From assembly GCA_905210085.1 (NCBI GenBank), contig CAJLVJ010000006.1:1-59348 (forward strand): a stretch of 59,348 nt of DNA, in the 5' to 3' direction. This DNA comes from an uncultured Collinsella sp. (GTDB taxonomy: Bacteria > Actinomycetota > Coriobacteriia > Coriobacteriales > Coriobacteriaceae). Shown piece by piece: positions 33,298 to 42,219 of this stretch. How positions within the stretch are numbered: the stretch's first letter is position 1; each line of letters starts with the position of its first letter. The notes beneath the pieces were generated by a model that was not told where the DNA came from, made no database searches, and saw only the letters and a program-made list of their open reading frames with translations. Position numbers and translations under genes: made by a program.

Positions 33298-34953
33298 ATG
33301 TTTTGTCGCTCGTGTGGCACGCCGCTTGTCGACGACGCCCTCTTTTGTCCCGTCTGCGGCGCGCCCGTAGCACCCGACCAGGTCGCGGCTACGCAGCAAC
33401 CCCAGCCTGCCGCGTCCGTCCCTCAGCAATACGTGCCCGTGCAGCAGCCCGTGCGGCGCAAGCGTTCCAAGAAGCCCCTCATCGCCCTTGCCGCGGTGCT
33501 TGCCGTGGCGGCGGGCATCGGCGGTGGCGCGCTGTTCTACTTCACCCAGATTGCGACCACCCCAATCGACGAGAAAACCTTCCCGGATAGCGGCATGCGC
33601 GCGCTTGTCTCGACCAAGTACGACACGAACGGTGACGGCCGCATCTCGCGCGACGAGGCCAAGGCGGTGACGTCGGTCGAGCTGGACGGCGTCGCGTCGA
33701 CGCAGGGTCTGGGCAAGGTGTTCCCCAACGTTACCAGTGTGGAATACGGTGGGGATAAACTCGTCAACCTGGACCTCTCGGGCTGCGGCGACCTTAAGAC
33801 CGTCGAGCTTAACTCGGCGAGCAACGTCACCGTCGTTAACCTGGACGGTTGCGACAACATCGAGAAGCTCGACCTTTCAAATGCCGGGGAGCTCAAAAGC
33901 GTCGATCTTTCGGGTAAAAAGAAGCTCGCCACGTTGGCATTGCCGCAGGATACGAAGGTTGGCGGCATTAAGGACACGCAGCTCGACGAGCTGTGGCTGC
34001 CGGTGTCCTATGAAGGCACCGATAAATCGGACCAGTACGGCGATATCTACGAGATCGAGCGCGACGAGAACGGTTACGTCACGGGCTTCACGTCCGCCGT
34101 CAAGCAAGGTGGCGGCGTAAGCTACAGCGTCGAGCACGATGAGTCGCATCGCATTTCGGAGATTGAGGAAGATCTGGCGGGCGGTTACGAGAACGTCAAC
34201 ACGTTTACGTACGGCGCCGACGGTAACGTCACGCGCATCGACTGCGATGCCGACATGAGCGATTCGTCGAGCACCACGACGTTTACCTACGACGCGGACG
34301 GAAACCTGATCAACAAGACGACCCATGCGGGTTACGGCGAGAGCGCGAGCACGTATGTCTACCAGGACGGCAACATGGTGACCAACACCGATACCAGCCC
34401 GGCCAATCCTCGGACGGTCGTGTATTCGTACGGATACGACAAGGATCGCGTGACGTCCTTTACGCTGGACTGCCAGGGCGACACGGTGGGAACTACGTGG
34501 ACGATTACCGCGGGCTACGAGTATGGCAAGGACGGCAACATTTCGCGTATCTCGCCTGTGGCATATGACTCGCACGGCAACGACTACGGCTCGCTGAACT
34601 CGTACGCAGCGGTGGATTATTCGTACAGCGACGGAAAGCTCGACAGGATCGATTCCGAGCGCGGCGGCTATGCGGAGTTCTATTACGACGAGTACGGCAA
34701 CCTGACGTCGGTCGACGAGTATGCCGGACGCGGTTCGGATGCCGAGTTTGAGTTTGAGCACGAGGTCGAGTACCAGCGCTACTTCTGTAACAAGCACGAG
34801 AAGAACAAGCCGGAGGAGTGGATTCGTCTGGATGCAGAGTACGACGTCGACCAGGGTAGCTGGAGCAACGACTCCGATTATGGTCGTGAGTGCTTTGCAA
34901 CCATGTACGAGCTCAATCCGTTAGAGGCCAGGCTGAACCCGTTTATCAAGTAG
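33298..34953 (+). CDS. Zinc-ribbon membrane protein with EF-hand-like, leucine-rich and YD-type repeats
   Basis: A 551-residue protein. A zinc ribbon (CRSCGTPL...CPVCGAP, residues 3-22) is followed by a Pro/Gln linker and one helix at about 62-82 (LIALAAVLAVAAGIGGGALFY). Outside the membrane come an EF-hand/dockerin-like loop DTNGDGRISRDE near 109-120 and a short leucine-rich stretch (VNLDLSGCGDLKTVEL, about 155-220). About six YD-like repeats follow (TYDADGNLINKTT, YEYGKDGNISRI, YDEYGNLTSV). The ribbon faces the cytoplasm. No known function. GTCCC palindromes flank the gene on both sides. AAAGGA precedes ATG 33298. Confidence 0.75.
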   Translation: MFCRSCGTPLVDDALFCPVCGAPVAPDQVAATQQPQPAASVPQQYVPVQQPVRRKRSKKPLIALAAVLAVAAGIGGGALFYFTQIATTPIDEKTFPDSGMRALVSTKYDTNGDGRISRDEAKAVTSVELDGVASTQGLGKVFPNVTSVEYGGDKLVNLDLSGCGDLKTVELNSASNVTVVNLDGCDNIEKLDLSNAGELKSVDLSGKKKLATLALPQDTKVGGIKDTQLDELWLPVSYEGTDKSDQYGDIYEIERDENGYVTGFTSAVKQGGGVSYSVEHDESHRISEIEEDLAGGYENVNTFTYGADGNVTRIDCDADMSDSSSTTTFTYDADGNLINKTTHAGYGESASTYVYQDGNMVTNTDTSPANPRTVVYSYGYDKDRVTSFTLDCQGDTVGTTWTITAGYEYGKDGNISRISPVAYDSHGNDYGSLNSYAAVDYSYSDGKLDRIDSERGGYAEFYYDEYGNLTSVDEYAGRGSDAEFEFEHEVEYQRYFCNKHEKNKPEEWIRLDAEYDVDQGSWSNDSDYGRECFATMYELNPLEARLNPFIK

Positions 34954-34965
34954 CGGCCCACTCGC

Positions 34966-35004
34966 AAACCACCACAAAGGTGCCTGTCCCCTTTGTGGTG
35001 GTTT
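34966..35004. repeat. GTCCC palindrome, family A, copy 3
   Basis: AAACCACCACAAAG and CTTTGTGGTGGTTT surround the loop GTGCCTGTCCC, identical to copy 1. It separates two convergent genes and should terminate both. Confidence 0.85.
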
Positions 35005-35017
35005 TGCTTGACTGTGG

Positions 35018-38000
35018 CTAGGCCAGCAGGTCGACGACGTTAAAGCCGGCGTTGCTCTTGGCGATGACGTCGCGGCCGCCAAAGACGCAGGTGGGTGCGA
35101 CGGCCGCAATACGCGTCACATCGGCGCCGAGCGAGCGAAGCTCAGCGGGCGTGGCCGCGAGCATCTGGGCGCGGCGCTCCTCGCGCGCGTGCGGATCGAG
35201 CCCAGCCAGGTAGGTCGTATTGCGGCGCTTGGTGAGCGCGTACGGCTTCACGGGCGCGTCCATGCCGCTCACGCAGCTCACGATAAAGCCCTCGAAGGCG
35301 GCCTCGTCGGGCTCAAAGCTGCCGAGCCATTCGCCCGCGCGTTCCACGCGCTCAATCGAGGGGTCGATTGCCGGGTCGCGGTAGGTGTAGAACGCCGTCT
35401 GACGCTCGCCGGCAGCGCGGAATCCGCAGCCGTACGCACCGCCCTTCACGCGGATCTCGTTCCACAGGTAGTCGTAGGAGAGCGCGTTGGCGGCAACCGC
35501 CCAGGCGCCCGTCACGTCGATGCCCAGGCGACGCGGGTCGCACGTGCGCGCCGCAAAGCAGATGTCGCTGGGGATGACGAAAGCCTCGTGGCGGTCGCGC
35601 GGCGTCGGCACCACGAGCGCGTCGCGGCCGGCATCGCCGTCGCCAGCGCTCAGCCCCAGGTCGCCCGCGGCATCCCAGTACGCGTCAAAGTCCTCGTCGC
35701 TGCCGGTAAAGCTCGCCATGCAGCCATCGGCCACAAAGATGTGGTCTGCCAGCTCGGCAAGCTTGGCGCGCAGGCCGTCCAGTCGCTCGTCAAAGTGCTC
35801 GAGCAGATCGCGCAGGAACAGGTAGAAGTCCACGCCCGAAAGCTGCTCGCGCACCACGGCCGAAGGCGAGCTGTAGCTCATCGCGCGACCCAGCGCCGCC
35901 GAGTGGCCGTTGTTGATAAAGCCCTGCTCAAGCCCAATGCGAATCTGCGTGAGCACGTCGCGCACGCGGTCGGCGTCAGCATCGAGCAACAGCGTGCTCG
36001 ACCACACCTCGCGCGGCAGGCTCGCCAGCGCGTCGATCTTTTCGGACAGGGCGCCGGCACTCACCAGCAGGTAGGGGCGCACGCCGTCCACGTCGGGCTG
36101 CGTCATGACCTCGGTCGTAAAGCTCAAGAAGCCCAGCTTGCCGGCGAGCAGGTTGTCGAGTTCCTCGGCCGAATGCTCGCGCGTAGGCAGCTGCTTGAGT
36201 AGGCGGCAGAGCAGCGTTACGTAGGGCAGGTCCTCAAATGCGACGCAGCTCAGGTCGAAATACTGCATGGCGTAGGCCAGACGGTTGGTGGGGATGCCGT
36301 GGCGCAGGCAGGGGATAGGCGCAGTCGTATCCACGACCAGCGGCGGCTCGGAGCGCGCCTCGCCAATGTCGGAAACGTGCAGGCGCGGCAGCGTGGCCTT
36401 GGCCTCGGGCGTGTCCTCGGCTTCCTGCGCGGCACGCAGCGCGGCTGTGCGCTCGACCACGTCCGCCAGCTCGACATCGGTCATGGCATCGCGCTTTGCA
36501 GCCAGCTCGGCGGCCTCGGCACCCTCCGCGCCCTCGGCGGCGTCCACCGGCACCAGCTCGACCAGTGCCATGTGGTCGTTCTCCAGCACGAGCTCGCGCA
36601 GCAGGTCCTCAAAATAGCTGCCGTCCAGCTCGCCGCGCAGCTCCTCATACACCGGGCCATACTTGAGCGCCAACGTCGCGGCGTCGTCATCGTAGAGCCA
36701 CGTGCTCAGCGCGTCGCACGCAATGGCCACGCCGTCGGCGATGCCATAGTCGCGCTGGCGCAGGTCGTACTCGTTGCTGCTGATGATGGCCTCCAGGCGC
36801 TCACGCGGAACGCCGTGCTCGCACAGGTCGCGACAGGCGTCCTGGAACACGCGACGCAGCTCGCGCGCTACGCCGGGCTGCGCGTTTTGCAGCATGATAA
36901 GCTCGTAGGGCTGCAGGCTTTCGGCCGCGGTGTAGCTCACCACGTTGCCGCCCAGGCCGGCGGCCAGAATGGCCTTCTTAACCGGTGCTTCGTTGGAGCC
37001 CAGCAGTGCCTCGAACAGGATATCCGCCGCGATCGTGCGCTTGCGGTCGAGCGCGCTGCCCAGCACAAGACCCAGGCCAACCAGGGCGTTCTCGGGCGTG
37101 GTTGCCATCTCGACGCGCTTATACTCACAGGTCACGGGCGCCTGCACGCCCAGCGGATTGGGCGCCAGCGTGGACGGGTCCTCGCCGGCGGCAACGGCGG
37201 CGTCCATGCGGCGGCTCGCGGCGCTTGGCTGCGACAGATAGCGCTCGTCCAAAAACGCCAGCGCGCGGTCCACGTCCAGGTCGCCGTAGAGCGTTATATA
37301 AGAGTTAGAGGGGTTGTAGTGGCGCGCGTGTGTGTCCAGGAACTGCTCGTAGGTGAGCGCGGGAATCGCGCGCGGGTCGCCGCCGCTCTCGTGCGCATAG
37401 GCGGTGTCGGGATAGAGCGCGGCGTTGACGGCGTCGTCCAGCACGCTCATGGGGTCGGACAGCGCACCCTTCATCTCGTTGAACACCACGCCGTTATAGC
37501 GCAGCGTGCCCTCGCGCAGGTCGGCGGAGCTGTCGCTGCCCTCGCTCTCGACGCCCTCCGGCAGGTCCAGCTCGTAGTGCCAGCCCTCCTGTTCAAAAAT
37601 GGTGGGCTTGGTATAGATGGCCGGGTTGAACACCGCGTCCAGGTACACGTCCATCAGGTTGTACAGATCCTGCTCGTTGGTGGTGGCAACGGGGTAGATG
37701 GTTTTGTCGGGGTAGGTCATGGCGTTGAGGAACGTCTGCATGGAGCTCTTGATCAGGTCCACGAACGGCTCCTTGACGGGAAACTTGGCCGACCCGCACA
37801 GCACCGAGTGCTCAAGAATATGGAACACGCCGGTGGAATCGGCCGGCGGCGTCTTAAAGCCAATGGCAAAGGCCTTGTTTTCGTCGTCGCACGCCAGGTA
37901 CAGCAGGCGAGCGCCCGAGGCAGTGTGGCGCAGCACGTAGGCGTCCGAGTCGAGCTCGGGCACGGTCTCGCAGCGCTCGACGGCAAAACCGTGGCAGATG

Positions 38001-38059
38001 GTACCGGGCACCAGCAGCGCGGCAGCAGCGGCGCGCGGGTCGGTTGAGGTGGTGGGCAT
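35018..38059 (-). CDS. M16C metalloprotease (presequence protease-like)
   Basis: A 1013-residue insulinase-superfamily peptidase of the M16C (PreP/CYM1) type, with four homologous alpha-beta domains in one chain. The inverted zinc motif HILEH gives H80, E83 and H84; the distal Glu would lie in the following helical region. Such enzymes degrade short unstructured peptides. No signal peptide is seen, so it is probably cytoplasmic. AAAGGAG precedes ATG 38059; a longer open frame upstream lacks a ribosome site. Confidence 0.9.
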   Translation of the reverse strand: MPTTSTDPRAAAAALLVPGTICHGFAVERCETVPELDSDAYVLRHTASGARLLYLACDDENKAFAIGFKTPPADSTGVFHILEHSVLCGSAKFPVKEPFVDLIKSSMQTFLNAMTYPDKTIYPVATTNEQDLYNLMDVYLDAVFNPAIYTKPTIFEQEGWHYELDLPEGVESEGSDSSADLREGTLRYNGVVFNEMKGALSDPMSVLDDAVNAALYPDTAYAHESGGDPRAIPALTYEQFLDTHARHYNPSNSYITLYGDLDVDRALAFLDERYLSQPSAASRRMDAAVAAGEDPSTLAPNPLGVQAPVTCEYKRVEMATTPENALVGLGLVLGSALDRKRTIAADILFEALLGSNEAPVKKAILAAGLGGNVVSYTAAESLQPYELIMLQNAQPGVARELRRVFQDACRDLCEHGVPRERLEAIISSNEYDLRQRDYGIADGVAIACDALSTWLYDDDAATLALKYGPVYEELRGELDGSYFEDLLRELVLENDHMALVELVPVDAAEGAEGAEAAELAAKRDAMTDVELADVVERTAALRAAQEAEDTPEAKATLPRLHVSDIGEARSEPPLVVDTTAPIPCLRHGIPTNRLAYAMQYFDLSCVAFEDLPYVTLLCRLLKQLPTREHSAEELDNLLAGKLGFLSFTTEVMTQPDVDGVRPYLLVSAGALSEKIDALASLPREVWSSTLLLDADADRVRDVLTQIRIGLEQGFINNGHSAALGRAMSYSSPSAVVREQLSGVDFYLFLRDLLEHFDERLDGLRAKLAELADHIFVADGCMASFTGSDEDFDAYWDAAGDLGLSAGDGDAGRDALVVPTPRDRHEAFVIPSDICFAARTCDPRRLGIDVTGAWAVAANALSYDYLWNEIRVKGGAYGCGFRAAGERQTAFYTYRDPAIDPSIERVERAGEWLGSFEPDEAAFEGFIVSCVSGMDAPVKPYALTKRRNTTYLAGLDPHAREERRAQMLAATPAELRSLGADVTRIAAVAPTCVFGGRDVIAKSNAGFNVVDLLA

Positions 38060-38339
38060 ATGCAGTCTCCTTTGACGCCCCAGCGGGGGCGAATCGAGTC
38101 GAATCCTCGAGAGTATACCCATATGGGGCCGCGGCTCTGCGGCGAACTGGAGACGATGTGGGTGGACTAGCCTAGCTAGGTTGATAACGAATGCCGCGGG
38201 TAGCCGCTGCACCCCACTAAAGTGAAATAACACCCCGTTTACCGAATCATTTAGGAAATATATGGACTCCTAAAAAGTTCTAATACAAGATAAGACATCT
38301 ATCTATAAGCTGCTGATTCCTTGCAAAGGTATGGTTGAT

Positions 38340-39044
38340 ATGGTTGAAGCAAATAGCGTTATCCCCCTGTACAAACAAATTGTTCGTGCGCTTTCTGATT
38401 CGATCGCCAACGGCACGTACCGCCCGGGAGATAAGCTTCCGACCGAGGCGGAGCTCATCGAGCAATTTGGCGTGAGCCGAATAACGGTTCGCTCCGCAAT
38501 TAAAGAAATGGAAGATGCTGGGCTTGTTGAGAGGGCCCGCGGCAAGGGCACGTTCGTTTCGTCGGACACACAGATGTATGCCGCGGACGACCGTGAGAGC
38601 TTTACCCATTCGTGCCAGCTTGCGGGAAAACAGGCGTCTACCAGGGTTCTCGCAATGGGTTGGGACTTCCCAAGCCTGCGAGACGCGAAGTTCCTGGGCG
38701 TAGACGATACCCAAAAGGTATTGCGTAGTCGTCGTCTGCGCCTTGTGGATGACAAGCCCACGATGCTGGAAACCAATAGCTATTCCGCTGCGCTTTCTTT
38801 TTTGGAGCATGAGTCCCTCGAGGATTCGCTGATGGCGGTACTCAATCGCCAGGGGATCAAGATGGGCCCCAACACGCGTACGCTCGAGGTCTGCTATGCG
38901 AGCGAGCTCGAGGCGGCATACCTTAACGTGGAGCTGGACTCTCCGCTGCTTCTGTTTGTCGATAGACGTTATGCTCCAAGCGGCGAGCCGCTTTTCATCT
39001 CCCGTCAGGTGTACTGCACCGAGCGACTGAAGTTCTATTTGTAA
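38340..39044 (+). CDS. GntR-family (HutC/UTRA) regulator 4
   Basis: A 234-residue regulator. The winged helix spans about residues 8-75 (KLPTEAELIEQFGVSRITVRSAI) and the UTRA domain fills the rest. It opens the second PTS cluster, 135 nt before EIIA, and probably controls it. ATG 38340 is preferred because AAAGG (38325-38329) is too close to ATG 38331; either start is possible. The 280-nt upstream gap is AT-rich near the gene and holds its promoter but no other feature I can name. Confidence 0.87.
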   Translation: MVEANSVIPLYKQIVRALSDSIANGTYRPGDKLPTEAELIEQFGVSRITVRSAIKEMEDAGLVERARGKGTFVSSDTQMYAADDRESFTHSCQLAGKQASTRVLAMGWDFPSLRDAKFLGVDDTQKVLRSRRLRLVDDKPTMLETNSYSAALSFLEHESLEDSLMAVLNRQGIKMGPNTRTLEVCYASELEAAYLNVELDSPLLLFVDRRYAPSGEPLFISRQVYCTERLKFYL

Positions 39045-39059
39045 ATTAGAGATAGATTA

Positions 39060-39107
39060 GTCTATTTACCGACCAATTGTTACCGTTCGCGGATTTGGAA
39101 AATAGAC
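39060..39107. promoter_or_regulatory. Spaced inverted repeat GTCTATTT/AAATAGAC before EIIA
   Basis: GTCTATTT at 39060-39067 and AAATAGAC at 39100-39107 lie about 70-120 nt before the EIIA start, in the AT-rich intergenic region. This is a possible operator for the adjacent GntR protein. Confidence 0.35.
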
Positions 39108-39179
39108 ACACCACGTAGGGCAGATTGCTAATATACTTTGTTATGACAATATAGTACGTCCTATTGGTATTGGAGAACT

Positions 39180-39599
39180 ATGAATAAGATATTGCTAGCG
39201 AGTCATGGTTATCTCGCCCAAGGCATGAAAAGCTCTCTGGAGATTCTGATGGGCACCAACGATCGAATCGAGTGCCTGTGCGCCTATGTCGATGACGATT
39301 CAAGGGACGTCGCGGCGTTGATTGATGCATGGATGGAAGCGAGGGACCCTGCCGACTCTTGGTTTGTCGTGACTGACATCTTTGGCGGCTCTGTAAACAA
39401 CGAATTCATCCAGAGGCAGGCCACCGGATCGTTTACGTTGATCACCGGAATGAACTTGCCGCTGCTGGTGGAAATGGTTACACAGCTGGACTCCCTGGAT
39501 GCGGACAAGGCCAAAGCCGCGGTCGAGGGATCACGTTCGTTTATCCAGCTTTGTGAGGCGGCGGATATGCTCTCGGATGTCGAAGAAGAAGAGTTCTAG
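39180..39599 (+). CDS. Mannose-family PTS EIIA
   Basis: A 139-residue stand-alone EIIA. The phosphorylation site is H9 in LASHGY, and the fold is shown by VVTDIFGGSVNNEFI and LITGMNLPLLVEMV. It takes phosphate from HPr and gives it to the EIIB encoded 62 nt downstream. In contrast to the first operon, IIA and IIB are separate here. TTGGAG precedes the ATG. Confidence 0.9.
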   Translation: MNKILLASHGYLAQGMKSSLEILMGTNDRIECLCAYVDDDSRDVAALIDAWMEARDPADSWFVVTDIFGGSVNNEFIQRQATGSFTLITGMNLPLLVEMVTQLDSLDADKAKAAVEGSRSFIQLCEAADMLSDVEEEEF

Positions 39600-39661
39600 C
39601 TCAAGCTTCAACGAATAATTCAACCCTGTCATTACCTTTATTACGTGTGGAGATGTTTTTG

Positions 39662-40135
39662 ATGATTAAGCTTACGAGGGTCGATTACCGATTGATTCAC
39701 GGCCAGGTCGCCATGTCTTGGACACATGCGCTGGATGTCGATTGCATCCTGTGTGCCAGCGACGCCGTGGCAAAAGACGACATGAGAAAAGCCGCTTTGA
39801 GGCTAGCTCGTCCCAACGGCGTGAAGCTCGTCATAAAAGACGTAAACGCTGCTATCGAGGCGCTCAACAGCGGCGTTACCGACAAGTATTCGCTGTTTAT
39901 CATTGTCGAGACGATTGAAGATGCCTATCGTCTCGCTAAGGGTTGCAAAGACATCAAAGAGATCAATCTGGGTGGAACCCGAAAGTCTCCCGAGACCACG
40001 CTTCATCCGACCCCCGCGATCTTTGCGACCGAAACCGATGCCGAGCATATCCAAGAGCTTGTGAACGATGGCGTGGTTATCGAAATCCGTCAGGTCCCCA
40101 ATGACTCAAAGGTGTTTGCCAAGGACGTTTTTTAG
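39662..40135 (+). CDS. Mannose-family PTS EIIB
   Basis: A 157-residue EIIB of the ManX-C/SorB type. The phosphorylated His is H13 in RVDYRLIHGQV. The domain LGGTRKSPETTLHP replaces the shorter loop in the fused paralogue. ATG 39662 is chosen because GGAG at 39649-39652 lies 9 nt upstream; ATG 39653 would be too close. It is followed by tandem hairpins that may separate it from the SIS-IIC-IID part of the cluster. Confidence 0.88.
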   Translation: MIKLTRVDYRLIHGQVAMSWTHALDVDCILCASDAVAKDDMRKAALRLARPNGVKLVIKDVNAAIEALNSGVTDKYSLFIIVETIEDAYRLAKGCKDIKEINLGGTRKSPETTLHPTPAIFATETDAEHIQELVNDGVVIEIRQVPNDSKVFAKDVF

Positions 40136-40220
40136 CCGAAAACATGTTGGTGTTCGGTTTTTATTGAACCGATGCTCTATGTCTATGCCCGTCGATCATT
40201 TGATCGGCGGGCTTTTTATT
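40136..40220 (+). terminator. Tandem terminators after EIIB
   Basis: First, CCGAA/TTCGG (40136-40157) with TTTTTATT. Second, GCCCGTCGATC (40187-40197) and GATCGGCGGGC (40202-40212) with TTTTTATT. They split the second PTS cluster into two transcripts. Confidence 0.75.
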
Positions 40221-40275
40221 AAAGAAAAATCAAAAAAACCTGAAATAGTTCTTGCATAGTTAGTTATATAAAGTA

Positions 40276-40285
40276 TTATAACGTC
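40276..40285 (+). promoter_or_regulatory. TTATAACGTC box before SIS-IIC-IID operon
   Basis: The box is the exact complement of GACGTTATA(A) seen at 16778 and 22921, and lies 45 nt before the SIS start. It suggests this half-cluster belongs to the same regulon as the first PTS operon. Confidence 0.5.
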
Positions 40286-40329
40286 ATGGGATGAATGAAG
40301 GGTTCATCCAAGTGAGTTAGGAGTAAGGG

Positions 40330-41364
40330 ATGTTCAATTTCGATGAGCCTCGTTACGAGAAGGTTGTGAGCGATGCCCTCGCTCTCCGTCCTCAGATTGA
40401 GGCTGCCGTGGACAAGGTCTGCGAGCAGGGTTATTCCAACATCTTCTTCATCGGCTGCGGCGGCACCTGGGCCCACACGCTCCCGATGAAATATTGGGTC
40501 GAGACCACCACGGCCGACGTCGACGTCCACTGCGAGATTGCCGCTGAGTTCCTCGCATGCCCGCCCAAGACCTTCAACAAGGACTCGGTCTGCGTCTTCT
40601 CCACCCGTACCGGCACCACCCCCGAGATCATCGAGGCCGCCAAGTTCTGCCAGGAGCAGGGTGCCCGCACGCTGATGTATGTCTCCAACGACAACACCCC
40701 GGCCACTGAGTACGCCGATTACAAGTTCTTCAGCTTCGCCGAGGACGACGTTCTGTGCGAGGCCATCTACACCTACCAGATCACGCTGGTCGCCCGCTTC
40801 CTCAAGAACGCCGGCGCCTTCCCCAAGTACGACACCTTCATGGAGGAGTTCGGCAACATCGCTCCGTACCTCATCAAGGCCAAGGACGCTCAGGACGAGC
40901 GCTGCGCCGCCATGGCCGAGGACTTCAAGGACACCGACTACCACATGGTGATCGGCTCCGGCATGCTCTGGGGTGAGGCCTACGACTACGCCATGTGCAT
41001 CCTCGAGGAGATGCAGTGGATCAAGACCAAGTCCATCCACGCCGCCGAGTTCTTCCACGGCACCATCGAACTGTGCGAGGAGGGCACGAGCCTCATCATG
41101 CTCTACGGCGAGGACGACACCCGTAAGCTCATGGACCGCGTGGACAACTTCACTCACATGCTCGCCGACGAGAAGGGCGTCCATGTCCGCGTGAACAAGT
41201 TCGACACCGCCGAGGTCGAGCTGCCGTTCAGCGACCCCGAGTTCCGCAAGATCGTCTCCCCGATGGTCACCTACACCATCACCGAGCGTCTGAGCTGCCA
41301 TCTCGAGCACGTCCGTAACCACCCGCTCACCACGCGTCGTTACTATCACCAGATGAACTACTAA
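40330..41364 (+). CDS. SIS-domain sugar-phosphate deglycase (FrlB/FraB-like) 4
   Basis: A 344-residue double-SIS protein. Catalytic pair E227 (EEMQW) and H243 (EFFHGTIE). Phosphate loops IGCGGTWAH and STRTGTTPEI. Its active-site segment HAAEFFHGTIEL is closer to FraB/GfrE-type enzymes than the FHGPFE of the other three paralogues, suggesting another substrate. The C-terminus is RRYYHQMNY. It is first in a unit with IIC and IID. TTAGGAGTAAGGG precedes the ATG. Confidence 0.85.
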   Translation: MFNFDEPRYEKVVSDALALRPQIEAAVDKVCEQGYSNIFFIGCGGTWAHTLPMKYWVETTTADVDVHCEIAAEFLACPPKTFNKDSVCVFSTRTGTTPEIIEAAKFCQEQGARTLMYVSNDNTPATEYADYKFFSFAEDDVLCEAIYTYQITLVARFLKNAGAFPKYDTFMEEFGNIAPYLIKAKDAQDERCAAMAEDFKDTDYHMVIGSGMLWGEAYDYAMCILEEMQWIKTKSIHAAEFFHGTIELCEEGTSLIMLYGEDDTRKLMDRVDNFTHMLADEKGVHVRVNKFDTAEVELPFSDPEFRKIVSPMVTYTITERLSCHLEHVRNHPLTTRRYYHQMNY

Positions 41365-41445
41365 TCCTCTCAAATTGCTGCGGTTGTCTGCAGGCGAGCT
41401 GCGCAGAATGCCTCGCCTGCAGACCTGTTTCTGGGGTTGATCGAA

Positions 41446-42219
41446 ATGGTTGTCCAGTATCTTCTAGTTGCACTGGTCGCATTTATTGCGTCCATGGACG
41501 AGCAATTATTTGGCATTACGATGCTTGGTCGTCCGCTGTTTACGAGCCTGTTCGTTGGCTTGATCCTTGGCGATGTCCAGCAGGGCGTTATCGTCGGCGC
41601 TGCTTTGGAGTCCATGTTCATGGGCGCCATCATGGTCGGTGCGGCGGTTCCTCCCGAGGTCTATGCTTCCGGCGTGCTTGGCTGCGCGTTTGCCGTCATT
41701 ACGGGTACGGGCACGGCAACTGCCGTCGCACTCGCCCTTCCCGTCTCCGTCTTCCTTCAGGTGTGGCGCAACTTCTGCTACGCCGTTCCGGGTGCCTTTG
41801 CCTGCAAGAAGATTGAGACCGCTCTGGCAAATCGCGATCTTGCCAAGGCGAACCTGTACCATCTGACCGTCGTGCCGCTGTCGATTGGCATTCCGTCTGC
41901 ACTGCTGGTGTTTTGCTCGCTGTTCTTTGGTGCCGACCTCATCAACAATGCGCTCAACGCGATTCCGCAGTTTGTGATGGACGGCCTCAACGTTGCATCC
42001 GGCGTCATGGTCTGCATCGGCTTCGCACTTCTTATTAGGACCATGGGCGATAACAAGCTGCTTCCTTGGCTGTTCCTGGGATTCATTATGGTCATCTACC
42101 TCAAGATGGACGTTATCGGCGTCGCCGCAGCTGCCATTTGCGTCGCACTGCTCCTGGCCTTCCGCGAGGGCTCGTCCGGTCCGCAGGCGGTTGCTGCAGA
42201 TGAAGAGGAGGACTTCTAA
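41446..42219 (+). CDS. Mannose-family PTS EIIC
   Basis: A 257-residue permease subunit with N-terminus SMDEQLFGITMLGRPLFTSLFVG, typical of IIC, about seven hydrophobic stretches and an acidic tail (DEEEDF). ATG 41446 is the first in frame with the hydrophobic segment; the TTG at 41437 is an alternative. Its stop overlaps the IID start (TAATG), so the two are translationally coupled. Confidence 0.9.
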   Translation: MVVQYLLVALVAFIASMDEQLFGITMLGRPLFTSLFVGLILGDVQQGVIVGAALESMFMGAIMVGAAVPPEVYASGVLGCAFAVITGTGTATAVALALPVSVFLQVWRNFCYAVPGAFACKKIETALANRDLAKANLYHLTVVPLSIGIPSALLVFCSLFFGADLINNALNAIPQFVMDGLNVASGVMVCIGFALLIRTMGDNKLLPWLFLGFIMVIYLKMDVIGVAAAAICVALLLAFREGSSGPQAVAADEEEDF

